Below, in pieces: positions 42,284 through 51,711 of a stretch of DNA of 64,000 bases. Origin of the DNA: Thiosocius sp963753845 (GTDB lineage: Bacteria > Pseudomonadota > Gammaproteobacteria > Chromatiales > Chromatiaceae); the NCBI GenBank assembly GCA_963753845.1, contig CAVWEI010000017.1, positions 1 to 64,000 of the forward strand. Direction: 5' to 3'. Made by a program: the position numbers and the translations under genes. Within the stretch, counting starts at the first letter, position 1; each line of letters starts with the position of its first letter. Under the pieces are notes generated by a model that worked only from the letters and a program-made list of their open reading frames with translations, did no database searches and was not told the origin of the DNA.

Positions 42284-43075
42284 TCAGAAGCGATTGAGGC
42301 CCATGCGGCAGGCCAATACAAAAAGGAAGATGGCGAACAGCCGCCTGAGCAACTGGTCGGGGAGCTTGTGCGCCAGGATGGCCCCAAGCGGGGCAAACAG
42401 CAGGCTGGCGACGACTATGCTGCCGAACACAGGAAAGTTGACATAGCCAAGGCTTCCCGGCGGCACGCCGGCCTCGTTGAGACCACCGACGATGTATCCC
42501 AGCGTTGCGCTGGCCGCGATCGGCAGGCCAATGGCCGCGGCCGTCGCGATCGCCCGCTTGATGGGGATACCGCAGTAACTCAGAAAGGGTACGTTCATCG
42601 AGCCACCGCCGACACCCATCAAGGCCGAAACCATGCCAACAGCGGTCGATACACCGGTCAGCCCCGCGGCACCCGGCAGCGGATGATCTCCCGACACGCG
42701 GCTCAACGCCATCTGCAGTGAGACTGCGAACATGAAGAAGATGAAGGCGACATACAGCACGTCGCCGGGGATGAGATCGGCAAGCCCAGCGCCGATCAAT
42801 GAGCCGATGAGCACACCAGGGGTCATGATGCGGAACAGCCTCCAATCGACGGCCCGCTTGCGATTATGCGTATAGATACTGGAAATGGCGGTGACGACAA
42901 TAGTCGCCAGCGAGGTGCCGAGTGCGATCTTGATTGCCAGGTCATGGGGTATGCCCTGGCCGTCGAACAGCAGCGTGATGATCGGTACGATCACAATTCC
43001 GCCGCCAATTCCCAAAAGACCAGCGAGCGTGCCGGCGAGCGCGCCCGACATCAGCAGCATGGGCAGATCGATCAA
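42284..43075 (-). CDS. TauE/SafE family membrane exporter
   Basis: A 263-residue protein with about eight hydrophobic helices. Both repeats of the family are visible: GLLGIGGGIVIVPIITLL near residue 20 and MGVGGGSMNVPFLSYCG near residue 155. TauE/SafE proteins are proposed exporters of sulfite or organic anions. It is encoded between malonyl-CoA decarboxylase and malonyl-CoA synthetase, with a 4-bp ATGA overlap with the decarboxylase, so it belongs to the malonate operon. Its substrate here may be a malonate-related anion; that is inference. Confidence 0.88.
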   Translation of the reverse strand: MIDLPMLLMSGALAGTLAGLLGIGGGIVIVPIITLLFDGQGIPHDLAIKIALGTSLATIVVTAISSIYTHNRKRAVDWRLFRIMTPGVLIGSLIGAGLADLIPGDVLYVAFIFFMFAVSLQMALSRVSGDHPLPGAAGLTGVSTAVGMVSALMGVGGGSMNVPFLSYCGIPIKRAIATAAAIGLPIAASATLGYIVGGLNEAGVPPGSLGYVNFPVFGSIVVASLLFAPLGAILAHKLPDQLLRRLFAIFLFVLACRMGLNRF

Positions 43076-44454
43076 GCTTCACCTGCGATGAACTTTTCGT
43101 GTTCGCGCTGCAGGGGACGTGACATGACAATATGGCCTTCGCGCACGAAGGCCTCGTGATTGGCGACCACCAGTTCGGGGTCGTACCGATAGTTCACCAT
43201 GACCGAGTGTGACTGGCTTTCGCCATGACCCGAGCGGTCGGCAAAGACATTGATGCGTTCCAGGATGGCACCGTTCGCCAGATGGAAGGCGGCAACCGGG
43301 TCGAAACAGATGTCGCCTTGTCTGAACTCGCTCAGGTACAGCAGTGCGAGGCGGGCAAGGGGTGCGGCCAGCAGCTGCTCCTTTTCGGCCGAGGGCTCGC
43401 GCAGGAGATCAGAGACGGCATCGAGCGGATCGGCCAGTCCCGTGTGCTGCTTCAACCTCGCCTGATGGTCGGAAAGCACCCGATTGACGCCTGCGGCAGA
43501 CCAGCCGTCGATCTCTCCGGCCTTCAGCATGCGCAGGCCTTCGGCGAAGCGGGGCATTGGAGAAAGGGTCGCGAAGTGCTTCAGGTTAGGAAGTTCCGCG
43601 GCCAGTTCGCTGAGTACCTGCTTGAGCAGGAAATTGCCGAAGCTGATGCCCCGCAGCCCCTTCAGGGCGTTGTTTATCGAATAGAACATGGCCGTGTCGG
43701 CGGCATAGGGATCGGCGATCGGGGCGCCGGGGTCGATCAACGGCGCGATCTCCGCAGCCAGGCCCCGGGTCAGTGCCACCTCGACGAAGATCAGGGGCTC
43801 GTCCGGCAGGGCCGGGTGAAAGAATCCGAAGCAGCGCCTGTCGTCGTCGAGACGCCGGTGCATATCGTCCCAGTCCCTGATCGGGTGAACCGATTCATAG
43901 CGCATCAGCTTTTCGAGCACGATCGCCGGGCTGTGCCAGTCGATCTTCTGCAGGCGTAGGAAACCGCGATTGAACCAGGACGACAGAAGGTGCCTGAAAT
44001 CCGCGTCCACGGATCCCAGCGACGGGTGCTCCTTCAGGCGGCCGAGCAACTGCTCGCGCATGCTCACCAGGCTGGCCGTTCCAAGCGGTGCCATGTTCAG
44101 GCGTCGAAAAAGTTCCTGGCGCGGTGGTTCCGTCGCGCCGATCAGGTTTACGAGAGTTTCCGGACGATTGTTGCGAAAGGCAGCCGCCGCCCGCTGAATC
44201 TGTCCGGGGTCGGGTCCGAAGTCTTCGGCAAGGGTGAGCATGAACGCCGTCTTGGCCTCATCGTCCAGTCCCTCGAAGCGCTGCAGGATCTCACGCGCAA
44301 GTGCAATGTTGGAGGCCTCGCCGCGGCCAGTAATCAGTCGCCGGCAGAGGCTGTCAAGCGAATCACGCGCATCGTCCTCGCGCAGGCCGAGTAACTCACG
44401 ACCACGGTCCGCGACCGTGTCCATGATGCGTTCCAGCCATTTCACGCTCGGCAT
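43072..44454 (-). CDS. matA: Malonyl-CoA decarboxylase
   Basis: A 460-residue protein of the MCD family, which converts malonyl-CoA to acetyl-CoA. Recognisable parts are the helical N-terminal half (AFMLTLAEDFGPDP), WDDMHRRLDDDRRCFGFFHPALPDEPLIFVEVALTRGLA and NLKHFATLSPMPRFAEGL. The C-terminal part ARLALLYLSEF carries on to DPVAAFHLANGAILERIN and VMVNYRYDPELV, typical of the catalytic acetyltransferase-like domain. The gene order (TRAP genes, then matA, then tauE and matB) matches the Sinorhizobium matPQMAB operon with a TauE insertion. It starts 42 bp after the TRAP large-subunit stop. Confidence 0.93.
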   Translation of the reverse strand: MPSVKWLERIMDTVADRGRELLGLREDDARDSLDSLCRRLITGRGEASNIALAREILQRFEGLDDEAKTAFMLTLAEDFGPDPGQIQRAAAAFRNNRPETLVNLIGATEPPRQELFRRLNMAPLGTASLVSMREQLLGRLKEHPSLGSVDADFRHLLSSWFNRGFLRLQKIDWHSPAIVLEKLMRYESVHPIRDWDDMHRRLDDDRRCFGFFHPALPDEPLIFVEVALTRGLAAEIAPLIDPGAPIADPYAADTAMFYSINNALKGLRGISFGNFLLKQVLSELAAELPNLKHFATLSPMPRFAEGLRMLKAGEIDGWSAAGVNRVLSDHQARLKQHTGLADPLDAVSDLLREPSAEKEQLLAAPLARLALLYLSEFRQGDICFDPVAAFHLANGAILERINVFADRSGHGESQSHSVMVNYRYDPELVVANHEAFVREGHIVMSRPLQREHEKFIAGEA

Positions 44455-44496
44455 GGCACACCTTCCAGCTGGACTTCCGGGCAGCGCTTCATCGTG

Positions 44497-45813
44497 TCAG
44501 CGCACCGGGCCCATCAGGTAGTCCGGCAGCCAGGTGGCGATGCCCGGGAACAGCGTGAGCAGGAAGATGCCGAACATCAGGCAAAGCATGAAAGGGAAGG
44601 CGCCCCACAACACGGTCTTGAGGTCGACATCCTTCACGATGCCGTTGATCACATAGAGATTGAGCCCTACCGGCGGCGTAATCAGCCCGATCTCCATGTT
44701 CAGGGTGAGTATCACGCCGAACCAGATCGGGTCGAAGCCCGCCTGGATGATGATCGGCACTATTGTCGGTGCGGTCATGAGGATGACCGCCACCGGTGGC
44801 AGAAAAAAACCTGCAACCAGCAGGAAGATGTTCACGTAGAACAGCAACACCCACTTGTTGACGTCGAGGCCCGCGATCCACTCGGCAATCCCCTGGGTGA
44901 TGTACAGGCTGGACATCATGTAGCTGAACAGCCCGGCCATGCCGATGATCATCATCAGCATCACGGACTCGCGCGTGGCGCTGCGCACGATCTCCCACAG
45001 TCTTCCCGGCTGCCACACGCGGTAGATTGCCATGACGAGAAGTATGCATACCATGGCGCCAACGCCGGAGGCCTCCGATGGTGTCGCGATCCCCCCGTAG
45101 AGGGCCCAGAGGACCAGCACGATCAGGGTCATGAAGGGCAGGATCTTGGGCAGGATGACGAGCTTTTCGCGCAGCGAGAAGTGCTTGTCTTCCTCGATGA
45201 AGCTGTAGCCGTTACGCCACGCGTAGAACCAGGACCAGGCCATGAACAGGAGCATCAGCATGATGCCCGGGATCACGCCGGCCATGAACAGGCGCCCGAT
45301 CGACGTTTCGGTGGCGATGCCGTAGACGATCATGGTGATCGACGGTGGAATCAGGATACCCAGGGTCCCACCGGCGGCAATTGCGCCGGTCGCCAGGCTC
45401 GCTGGGTAGCCACGCTGGCGCATCTCGGGGATACCCATCTTCCCGATCGCCGCACAGGTCGCAGGCGACGACCCGGTCAGGGCCGCAAACAGACCGCAGG
45501 CCCCGATGTTGGAGATCAACAGCCCCCCGGGCACCCGGTAGAGCCAGCGGTCCAGGGCCTCGTACAGGTCGGAGCCGGCGCGCGACGCCGCGATGGCCGA
45601 GCCCATCAACAGGAACATGGGGATAGAAAGCAGTGCGAACTCGTCTAGCGCGCCGAACAGCGTTTCGGCCACCACCTCGAAGGCACCCACGCCGTCCTCG
45701 ATCAGCAGGAAGGCGATGGCAGTAAAGCCGAGCGCGAATGCGACCGGCATGCCGGTCAGCAGCAGCAGCACCAGGGTAACGGCAGCCAGCAGACCGAGAA
45801 TCAGCGGGTCCAT
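44497..45813 (-). CDS. matM: TRAP transporter large permease (DctM-type)
   Basis: About 438 residues with a dozen hydrophobic segments, matching the TRAP DctM family (MDPLILGLLAAVTLVLLLLTGMPVAFALG; GTLGILIPPSITMIVYGIATETSIGRLF; MEIGLITPPVGLNLYVI). ATG 45813 shares its last base with the matQ stop region (TAATG), and is preferred to a longer frame. With matP and matQ it would import malonate, driven by a sodium gradient, as in Sinorhizobium. Confidence 0.92.
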   Translation of the reverse strand: MDPLILGLLAAVTLVLLLLTGMPVAFALGFTAIAFLLIEDGVGAFEVVAETLFGALDEFALLSIPMFLLMGSAIAASRAGSDLYEALDRWLYRVPGGLLISNIGACGLFAALTGSSPATCAAIGKMGIPEMRQRGYPASLATGAIAAGGTLGILIPPSITMIVYGIATETSIGRLFMAGVIPGIMLMLLFMAWSWFYAWRNGYSFIEEDKHFSLREKLVILPKILPFMTLIVLVLWALYGGIATPSEASGVGAMVCILLVMAIYRVWQPGRLWEIVRSATRESVMLMMIIGMAGLFSYMMSSLYITQGIAEWIAGLDVNKWVLLFYVNIFLLVAGFFLPPVAVILMTAPTIVPIIIQAGFDPIWFGVILTLNMEIGLITPPVGLNLYVINGIVKDVDLKTVLWGAFPFMLCLMFGIFLLTLFPGIATWLPDYLMGPVR

Positions 45814-46337
45814 TACGCGGCCTCCGCGTTGACATCGGCGATGCCGAAGGGCGGTTCCCGGCCGCTGATCAGGCACAGCAGGTCGGCAAGGTATTGCAGG
45901 CTGATCGCGATGAAGCCGATTGGCATGGCCAGATACACCTTCCACAGCTTGGGCGCCCATATGGTGTCGGAACGCCAGCCGCCCTCCCAGGCTTCGTACC
46001 AGAACAGCGCGCTGTAGTAAGCCAGCATGAAGCACAGGGCGGCGGAGGTGATATACGCCAGCAGTGCCAGCAGGAACCGGCCGCGCGGGCCCAGCGCCAT
46101 GGGCACCAGCTCCACGTTGACGTGGCCGCGAGTGAGCAGCACGAAGGGTGCACCGAGGAAGGTCGAGGCAATCAGTGCATAAGTTACGAACTCGGTCTGC
46201 CAGTGCGTGGACTCATTGAGAACGTAGCGCATGAGGACCATCTGGCACACCACGACCACGGCGATGACCAGCAGAATGGCGGCGGCGATGCCAAGAAGAC
46301 GCGACAGCTGCTCGGTCAGTCGGATAAAGGTGCTCAT
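45813..46337 (-). CDS. matQ: TRAP transporter small permease (DctQ-type)
   Basis: A 174-residue protein with four helices: LSRLLGIAAAILLVIAVVVVCQMVLMRYV, TYALIASTFLGAPFVLLTRGHVNVELVP, FLLALLAYITSAALCFMLAYYSALFW and the MPIGFIAISLQYLADLLCLI helix. This is the DctQ pattern, including HVNVELV. It overlaps matM by one base. Confidence 0.9.
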   Translation of the reverse strand: MSTFIRLTEQLSRLLGIAAAILLVIAVVVVCQMVLMRYVLNESTHWQTEFVTYALIASTFLGAPFVLLTRGHVNVELVPMALGPRGRFLLALLAYITSAALCFMLAYYSALFWYEAWEGGWRSDTIWAPKLWKVYLAMPIGFIAISLQYLADLLCLISGREPPFGIADVNAEAA

Positions 46338-46445
46338 GCAAGAGACCCCTCGGGAACGGTGGATGGAGAGCGGGCAGGGACGGGGCGATGACCCGGGGGA
46401 TCACCCCATCCCATTCCAGAGGCATTATCGTCGCGGATGCGCGAT

Positions 46446-47453
46446 CTACTCCACGCTTAGCGCAAGTTCCAGCAGCTCCTGGCCGCCTTCGACGTTTTCA
46501 GCAAAGGCCTTGTAGCTGGATGTATCGGCGATCTTGCGCCACATCGCCGCCTGCTCGGCGCTCATCTCGACCACTTTCACACCCGCCTTCTTGTAAGCCT
46601 CCACCAGCTTCTTGTCGGCCTCGATCGATGCAGTGTGGGCATATTTCTCGGCTTCGGCGGAGGCCTTCATCAGCTCGGCCTGCTGCTCGGGGTTGAGCTT
46701 GGCGAAACTGGACTTGGCCATCAGGATGGGCTCGTACATCACCCACAGGGCATTCTCGCCGGGCGCGGTCAGGCACTTGACCTGCTCGTAGATTCGATAG
46801 GAGACGAGGGACGAGGAGGAGGTGATGGCGCCATCGAGCACACCTGTCTGCAGGCCGGAGTAGATCTCTGAGGAGGGCATCGAGGTGATCGATGCACCCG
46901 CGGCCTGCAGCATCTGTTCGAAGGCCTTGCCGGCGGCTCGAAACTTCATACCCTTGACGTCATCGGGCACCAGGGTGCATTCCTTGGTGGACACCATACC
47001 GCCCGCAAGCCAAGTGTCGGCCAGGACCATGACACCGGCCTCGTCCATTACCTGCTTGATGCGTTTCATGAACTCGGACTTGTTCAGGCGTTGTGCATGA
47101 TCGTGGTTCTTGACCAGTCCCGGCATCAGAGTCAGGTTGAACTCGGGGTGGCGTCCCCCTGCGTAGGCAAGCGGGAATGCGGTGATATCCAGCTTGCCCT
47201 TGGTCATCGCGCCCCACTGTTCCTTGGGTTTGAACAGCGACTTGCCGGGATAGACCTGGATCTCCACGCCGACGTTCGCTTCTGCCATGTGGCGGGCGAT
47301 CATCTGCACCATCTCGTCACGGACGTCGCCCTTGCCCCCTGGCCACTGGTGCGAGGCCTTGAGTTCGATATCCGCGGCAAGCGCGCTGCCAAAGGGCATC
47401 GCCAGGATGGCTGCCGTGGCCACGGCAGTCAGGGTTCTCTGTAAGATCTTCAT
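46446..47453 (-). CDS. matP: TRAP transporter substrate-binding protein (DctP-type)
   Basis: A 335-residue secreted binding protein (signal peptide 1-27 ending ALA). DctP features are LKASHQWPGGKGDVRDEMVQM, the GGMVSTKE region with a binding Arg in KFRAAGKAFEQMLQAAGAS, and DGAITSSSSLVSYRIYEQVKC. In this operon it most likely captures malonate. A strong AGGAGG site precedes ATG 47453, and a 16-bp palindrome lies at 47472-47487 just upstream. matQ follows after 108 bp. Confidence 0.9.
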   Translation of the reverse strand: MKILQRTLTAVATAAILAMPFGSALAADIELKASHQWPGGKGDVRDEMVQMIARHMAEANVGVEIQVYPGKSLFKPKEQWGAMTKGKLDITAFPLAYAGGRHPEFNLTLMPGLVKNHDHAQRLNKSEFMKRIKQVMDEAGVMVLADTWLAGGMVSTKECTLVPDDVKGMKFRAAGKAFEQMLQAAGASITSMPSSEIYSGLQTGVLDGAITSSSSLVSYRIYEQVKCLTAPGENALWVMYEPILMAKSSFAKLNPEQQAELMKASAEAEKYAHTASIEADKKLVEAYKKAGVKVVEMSAEQAAMWRKIADTSSYKAFAENVEGGQELLELALSVE

Positions 47454-47924
47454 TGCATTCCTCCTGTCATTCGCTTGATCTCAAGCGTGTAGTCCCACCC
47501 GCAGCTTCCCGGTCCAAGGCCGGGTCGGCGCAGGCGGGCGTGTTGTTATTCGATCGCGCTGGGATAAAAGGGCCTTTGGGGACCTCTGATAATTCCGGGC
47601 AGATCAGATTGGTGATCAAAAAGGCTCGGATCGCACGTAATAGCTGGCTATTGCGAAGATTCGTAACGCAGAGCCGAGATTTTTTGGCGCCAAGATGGCT
47701 GATCGTGAATTGTTAGAGGTCCCCTTTTGTTGGATTGCCGTGTTGCCGAGGGTTTCATTCATATGGAGGTTTCTGGCAAACCAAAATTATAATTATGGAT
47801 AGAGAATATTAGACTTGGGGCTTTATGCAAGCCGGGTCGCCCTGGGTATCCCTTGCCGACCGGGTTGTTTTTGTGACCAAGGGCGTCTCATGTCTAACGG
47901 AACCGGTGAAGGAGGCGTGCCCGG
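47454..47924. other. 471-bp intergenic region
   Basis: Divergent control region between matP and the DUF4124 gene. Apart from the palindrome near matP I see only AT-richer sequence (about 47770-47810, AATTATAATTATGG) that could be a promoter; no gene. Confidence 0.4.
47472..47487. promoter_or_regulatory. Palindrome upstream of matP
   Basis: CGCTTGA-TC-TCAAGCG has perfect 7-bp arms and lies 18 bp upstream of the matP start codon (minus strand). It could be an operator for a GntR-type malonate regulator, as in Sinorhizobium, or a mRNA hairpin near the ribosome site. No regulator gene is adjacent. Confidence 0.35.
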
Positions 47925-48485
47925 ATGAGTGGCTTTTTTCGACATCAGTGGGCGCTGATCGCAGCGCTGGCGGGGCCTTTGTGCTGTGTGCAGGCTGACA
48001 CCCTGTATCGGTGGACCGATAGCGAAGGGCAGCTTCACTATGGTGATCGGCCACCACTAACAAGCGCGGAGCAGGTCGAGCAACTGCATATGCCTGCTTA
48101 TTCCCCGCCAAACCCGCCGGTTCAGGAAGATCCTTACTCGATACTCAACCAGGTGGAACGGCTGGAGGCCTATCGGCAGAACCTGAACCGCGAGCGGCAG
48201 GAGCGGGAGCAGGCGCAACGCGAGTACAATCTTCGAAAGCTCGAACTGGAGGCGCGCCAGGAGGCCCAGCAGGCCCCGATGGATACCCGTGCCTACGGCT
48301 ACCCGCGGCCCGTGTATCCGCGGCCGCCCATCCACGGCCCCGATTGGCCATTCGACTATCCGCGGCCACCGGGTCTTTGGAAGCCGGACCACCCGGCATT
48401 TCGGCCCCCCGGGTATCCCCGTCCCCCGGTCGCGGTTCCCTATGGATCCCGCGGCGGTGCCGGTGTAATTGTACCGACCCGTTAA
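47925..48485 (+). CDS. DUF4124 domain secreted protein with Pro-rich tail
   Basis: A 186-residue protein. The signal peptide (about residues 1-25, ending VQA) leads into the DUF4124 core DTLYRWTDSEGQLHYGDRPP. A charged helical region (NRERQEREQAQREY) and a proline-rich tail with repeated YPRPP motifs follow. The family is common in gammaproteobacteria and thought to be periplasmic; function unknown. ATG follows AAGGAGG. It is followed by a 244-bp gap with no other gene before the convergent phoU. Confidence 0.8.
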   Translation: MSGFFRHQWALIAALAGPLCCVQADTLYRWTDSEGQLHYGDRPPLTSAEQVEQLHMPAYSPPNPPVQEDPYSILNQVERLEAYRQNLNRERQEREQAQREYNLRKLELEARQEAQQAPMDTRAYGYPRPVYPRPPIHGPDWPFDYPRPPGLWKPDHPAFRPPGYPRPPVAVPYGSRGGAGVIVPTR

Positions 48486-48729
48486 CTTGGAAATCTCATT
48501 GGCAACGCGGAGGCCGGCGGATTTCGCAGCCGGGCTGGGGCGCAGGGATGCGTCGAACAGGATGGTAGCCGTCGCTGCCACTTGAGCGACCAATGTACCG
48601 GAAGCAGATCGGAACAGTCGCATTGGCGATAGGTCTCTCCTGTGTCACGGCAAGATGATCCCGATTCGAATTGGGGGATTTGCTGCACGAGGGTGGCTAC
48701 AATTTCGCGACACCGCTGCCGAAGGAAAC

Positions 48730-49473
48730 CTACCGCCCCGACCGTATCTCCACCGCGAGGCTCTCGACACTCTGGTGGCGGACGTTGACGCCCTTCACCA
48801 TGCTGATCACCTGACGGCCGATACTTTTTGCGTGACCGCCGATGCGGTCGAGCGAGCGAAGCCCAAGCACCACTTGCACGGCGTCGCCGACGCGGCGGGG
48901 ATCCTCCAGCACGTAGGTCGAAAGACTGCGGATCGACGCGTCGAATTGCTCGTTGAGGTCATGATCCATCTCTATTACCTCTAGCGCCAGTTCCATGTCC
49001 ATGTTCTGGAACGAGCGGATACTCATGCCGAGCATCGCGTTCACATACTTGGCCATGCGCGGTATGCCGTTGAGCAACCGCTTGTCCGGCACGATTTCAG
49101 TGTTCTGGAAGAGCTTGATGGTCAGTTCGGCAACGCTGTGGGCCTGGTCGCCGATGCGTTCGAGATACGAGCTGATGCGGTTGACCGTCAGCAGAACACG
49201 CAGGTCCCGCGCCTTGGGTGCGTGGAGGGCAAGGATGCGGTGAATCTCTTCCTCGATTGCAAAGTCGAGTTCATCGAGTTGCATTTCCCTTTCGACCACC
49301 CGGCGCGCCCGTTCGACGTCGGCGCCCTTGATTGCCTTGCCCGTATCACGGATCTGTTCGCTGGCCAGGGTGTACATATCCTCGATGATCTGAATGAGCG
49401 ACTGCAGCTCCTTGTCGAAGCGCTGGAAGATATGTCCTTCGGTCGTCATATGGGCTTTGTCTGTCGAATTCAT
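48730..49473 (-). CDS. phoU: Phosphate signalling regulator PhoU
   Basis: A 247-residue all-helical protein with two PhoU repeats (about residues 15-105 and 120-215); DLRVLLTVNRISSYLERIGDQAHSVAE and the DRIGGHAKSIGRQVI stretch near the end hold the metal-binding clusters. It links the PstSCAB transporter to PhoR, keeping PhoB inactive when phosphate is plentiful. It starts 28 bp after pstB and ends the pst operon. Confidence 0.93.
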   Translation of the reverse strand: MNSTDKAHMTTEGHIFQRFDKELQSLIQIIEDMYTLASEQIRDTGKAIKGADVERARRVVEREMQLDELDFAIEEEIHRILALHAPKARDLRVLLTVNRISSYLERIGDQAHSVAELTIKLFQNTEIVPDKRLLNGIPRMAKYVNAMLGMSIRSFQNMDMELALEVIEMDHDLNEQFDASIRSLSTYVLEDPRRVGDAVQVVLGLRSLDRIGGHAKSIGRQVISMVKGVNVRHQSVESLAVEIRSGR

Positions 49474-49501
49474 GGTCGCTGTACCTGCCGGGTTGAGCCG
49501 A

Positions 49502-50392
49502 TTAACCGAATCTGCCAGTGATGTAATCTTCTGTCAGCTTGTGGCTGGGATTCGTAAAGATGTCCCGGGTCGCACCTACCTCGACGAGTCTACCGAGATG
49601 GAAATAGGCGGTGCGCTGGGAGACGCGCGCGGCCTGCTGCATCGAATGCGTAACAATGGCGATGGTGTAGTTTTGACGAAGCTCGTCGATGAGTTCCTCG
49701 ACCCTGGCGGTTGCGATCGGGTCGAGTGCCGAGCATGGCTCGTCCATCAGGATGACCTCGGGCGATACTGCGATGGTGCGGGCGATACAAAGACGTTGCT
49801 GCTGGCCGCCGGAAAGACCGGTGCCGGGCTCCAGCAGCCGGTCCTTCACCTCGCTCCACAGGCCGGCCTTTTGCAGCGAGTTCTGCACGATTTCATCGAG
49901 ATCGGCCTTGTTTCTGGCCAGACCATGAATCTTGGGACCGTAGGCGATATTATCGTAGATCGACTTGGGGAAGGGGTTGGGTTTCTGGAATACCATGCCG
50001 ACCCGGGCGCGCAGCAGCACCACGTCCATGTTCTTTTGGTAGATATCACTTTCGTCCAGGGTTATGTCGCCTTCGACCCGGCAGGTGTCGATGGTATCGT
50101 TCATGCGGTTGAGGCAACGCAAAAAGGTCGATTTCCCACAACCGGAGGGGCCAATCATCGAGATCACCTCGTTCTTGCCGATATCGAGGGAGACATTGTC
50201 GATCGCGCACTTGTCGCCGTAATAGACGTGTACCTTGCGTGCAGACATCCGTGGGTCTGCCACGGTAACGTCCCCCACCGTTTCGTTGGGCGCTTCGGTC
50301 TTCTCGAACGCGTGGCTTGCTTTTACGTCGACAAGTCCGGGTTGCAACGCCATGGCGCTGTCCGGTGCGGTCATGTGAATGTTGTGTGCCAT
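49502..50392 (-). CDS. pstB: Phosphate ABC transporter ATPase PstB
   Basis: A 296-residue ATPase. Walker A is GPSGCGKSTFLRCLNRMND, the signature LSGGQQQRLCIARTIAV, Walker B EVILMDEPCSALD. The N-terminus is ~35 residues longer than E. coli PstB. It powers import of phosphate through PstAC. GAGG site before ATG 50392. phoU follows after 28 bp. Confidence 0.95.
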   Translation of the reverse strand: MAHNIHMTAPDSAMALQPGLVDVKASHAFEKTEAPNETVGDVTVADPRMSARKVHVYYGDKCAIDNVSLDIGKNEVISMIGPSGCGKSTFLRCLNRMNDTIDTCRVEGDITLDESDIYQKNMDVVLLRARVGMVFQKPNPFPKSIYDNIAYGPKIHGLARNKADLDEIVQNSLQKAGLWSEVKDRLLEPGTGLSGGQQQRLCIARTIAVSPEVILMDEPCSALDPIATARVEELIDELRQNYTIAIVTHSMQQAARVSQRTAYFHLGRLVEVGATRDIFTNPSHKLTEDYITGRFG

Positions 50393-50418
50393 CTTGCGTA
50401 CCTCTGTAGTCGCCGGTC

Positions 50419-51711
50419 TTACCAGCGTTTTTCAAAGCGTTTTCGGAGAACCACGGCCAAGGCGTTCATCGCGATCAGGAATGTCAGCAGGACCATGATC
50501 GCGGCCGAGGATCGCTCCAGAAACGCGCGCTCCGGGCTGTCCGCCCAAAGGTAGATCTGCACGGGCAGGACGGTTGCCGGATCGAAGGGTCCGCTGGGGA
50601 TCTCGACGATGAACGCGATCATGCCGATCATCAGCAGTGGCGCGGATTCGCCGAGGGCCTGGGCCATACCGATGATGGTGCCGGTCATCATGCCTGGCAT
50701 CGCCTGGGGCAACACGTGGTGAAAAACGGACTGCACGCGCGAGGCGCCGATCCCGAGTGCTGCGTCTCGGATCGAGGGTGGTACAGACTTCAAAGCTGCC
50801 CGGCTGGCGATAATGATGGTCGGCAGTGTCATCAGGGTCAGAACCAGGCCGCCCACCACCGGGGCGGAGCGCGGCATACCGAAGAAGTTGAGGAACACTG
50901 CCAGGCCCAGCAGGCCAAATACGATGGACGGCACAGCCGCCAGATTGTTGATGTTGACCTCGATGAGATCCGTAAACTGGTTTCGCGGTGCGAATTCTTC
51001 CAGGTAGATTGCCGCTGCCACGCCGATGGGGAAGGACAGCACCAGGGTTACCATCAGGGTGTAGAAAGACCCCATGACGGCGCCACCGATGCCGGCCTGC
51101 TCGGGCTCACGGCTGTCGCCGGCGGTGAGAAAGGTCCAGTTGAAAGTGGTGCGGATGTCTTCGCTTGCTTCGAGTTGCTCGACCCATCCTATGGTGCGAT
51201 CGGATATGCGCCGGTCTGACTCCGGCAGGTCACGATCGATGTACCCCTTGACCAGCATATCGATCTCGTCGTCGGCGATTATCCAGACACGCCCGGTGGT
51301 GCCGATCAGGTCCGGATTCGCGACCACCAGGTCGCGCAGGGTGTAAGGCGTCCCGTTGCTGACCAGGTTGTACAGCTCGCGCCGCTCGCTTCGACCGGTA
51401 ACCTCGAAGCGCGCCTTCAGGGCATCTTTGTAGAGTTTTGCGAAATCGGCCTGTGCGATGGTCTCCGGATCACGGTTTCCCTGTGGATCGATGACCTCGG
51501 CGTCGAAATTGATCTCGAGCGAGATCTGGGTCTGCAGGAAAGCGGTGTAACCCTTGCTGACGATGCTGGTGAACAGGACCAGCACGAAGGCGATCCCGAC
51601 CAGGATCGCGGCCAGGCCTATCCGCCGGAAGCGGCGTTCTGCGGCGTAACGCTTTGCCAGGGACTGTTTGACAAGGGTGACGGTGTCTGTGGTGTCAATC
51701 ATATTGTTCAC
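50419..51711 (-). CDS. pstA: Phosphate ABC transporter permease PstA
   Basis: A permease of up to 430 residues: about 200 residues of N-terminal helix and periplasmic domain, then six transmembrane segments with the EAA loop in RDAALGIGASRVQSVFHHVLPQAMPGM. The larger-than-E. coli (296) size fits the family with a DUF3333-like N-terminal extension seen in many proteobacteria. GTG 51711 and ATG 51702 are both possible starts. It overlaps the pstC end. Confidence 0.93.
   Translation of the reverse strand: MNNMIDTTDTVTLVKQSLAKRYAAERRFRRIGLAAILVGIAFVLVLFTSIVSKGYTAFLQTQISLEINFDAEVIDPQGNRDPETIAQADFAKLYKDALKARFEVTGRSERRELYNLVSNGTPYTLRDLVVANPDLIGTTGRVWIIADDEIDMLVKGYIDRDLPESDRRISDRTIGWVEQLEASEDIRTTFNWTFLTAGDSREPEQAGIGGAVMGSFYTLMVTLVLSFPIGVAAAIYLEEFAPRNQFTDLIEVNINNLAAVPSIVFGLLGLAVFLNFFGMPRSAPVVGGLVLTLMTLPTIIIASRAALKSVPPSIRDAALGIGASRVQSVFHHVLPQAMPGMMTGTIIGMAQALGESAPLLMIGMIAFIVEIPSGPFDPATVLPVQIYLWADSPERAFLERSSAAIMVLLTFLIAMNALAVVLRKRFEKRW

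Noticed and set aside
44494..45648. 384-residue plus-strand frame across the TRAP permease
   Set aside because: Antisense of a membrane gene; His/Asp/Gln-rich composition is typical of antisense to hydrophobic helices.
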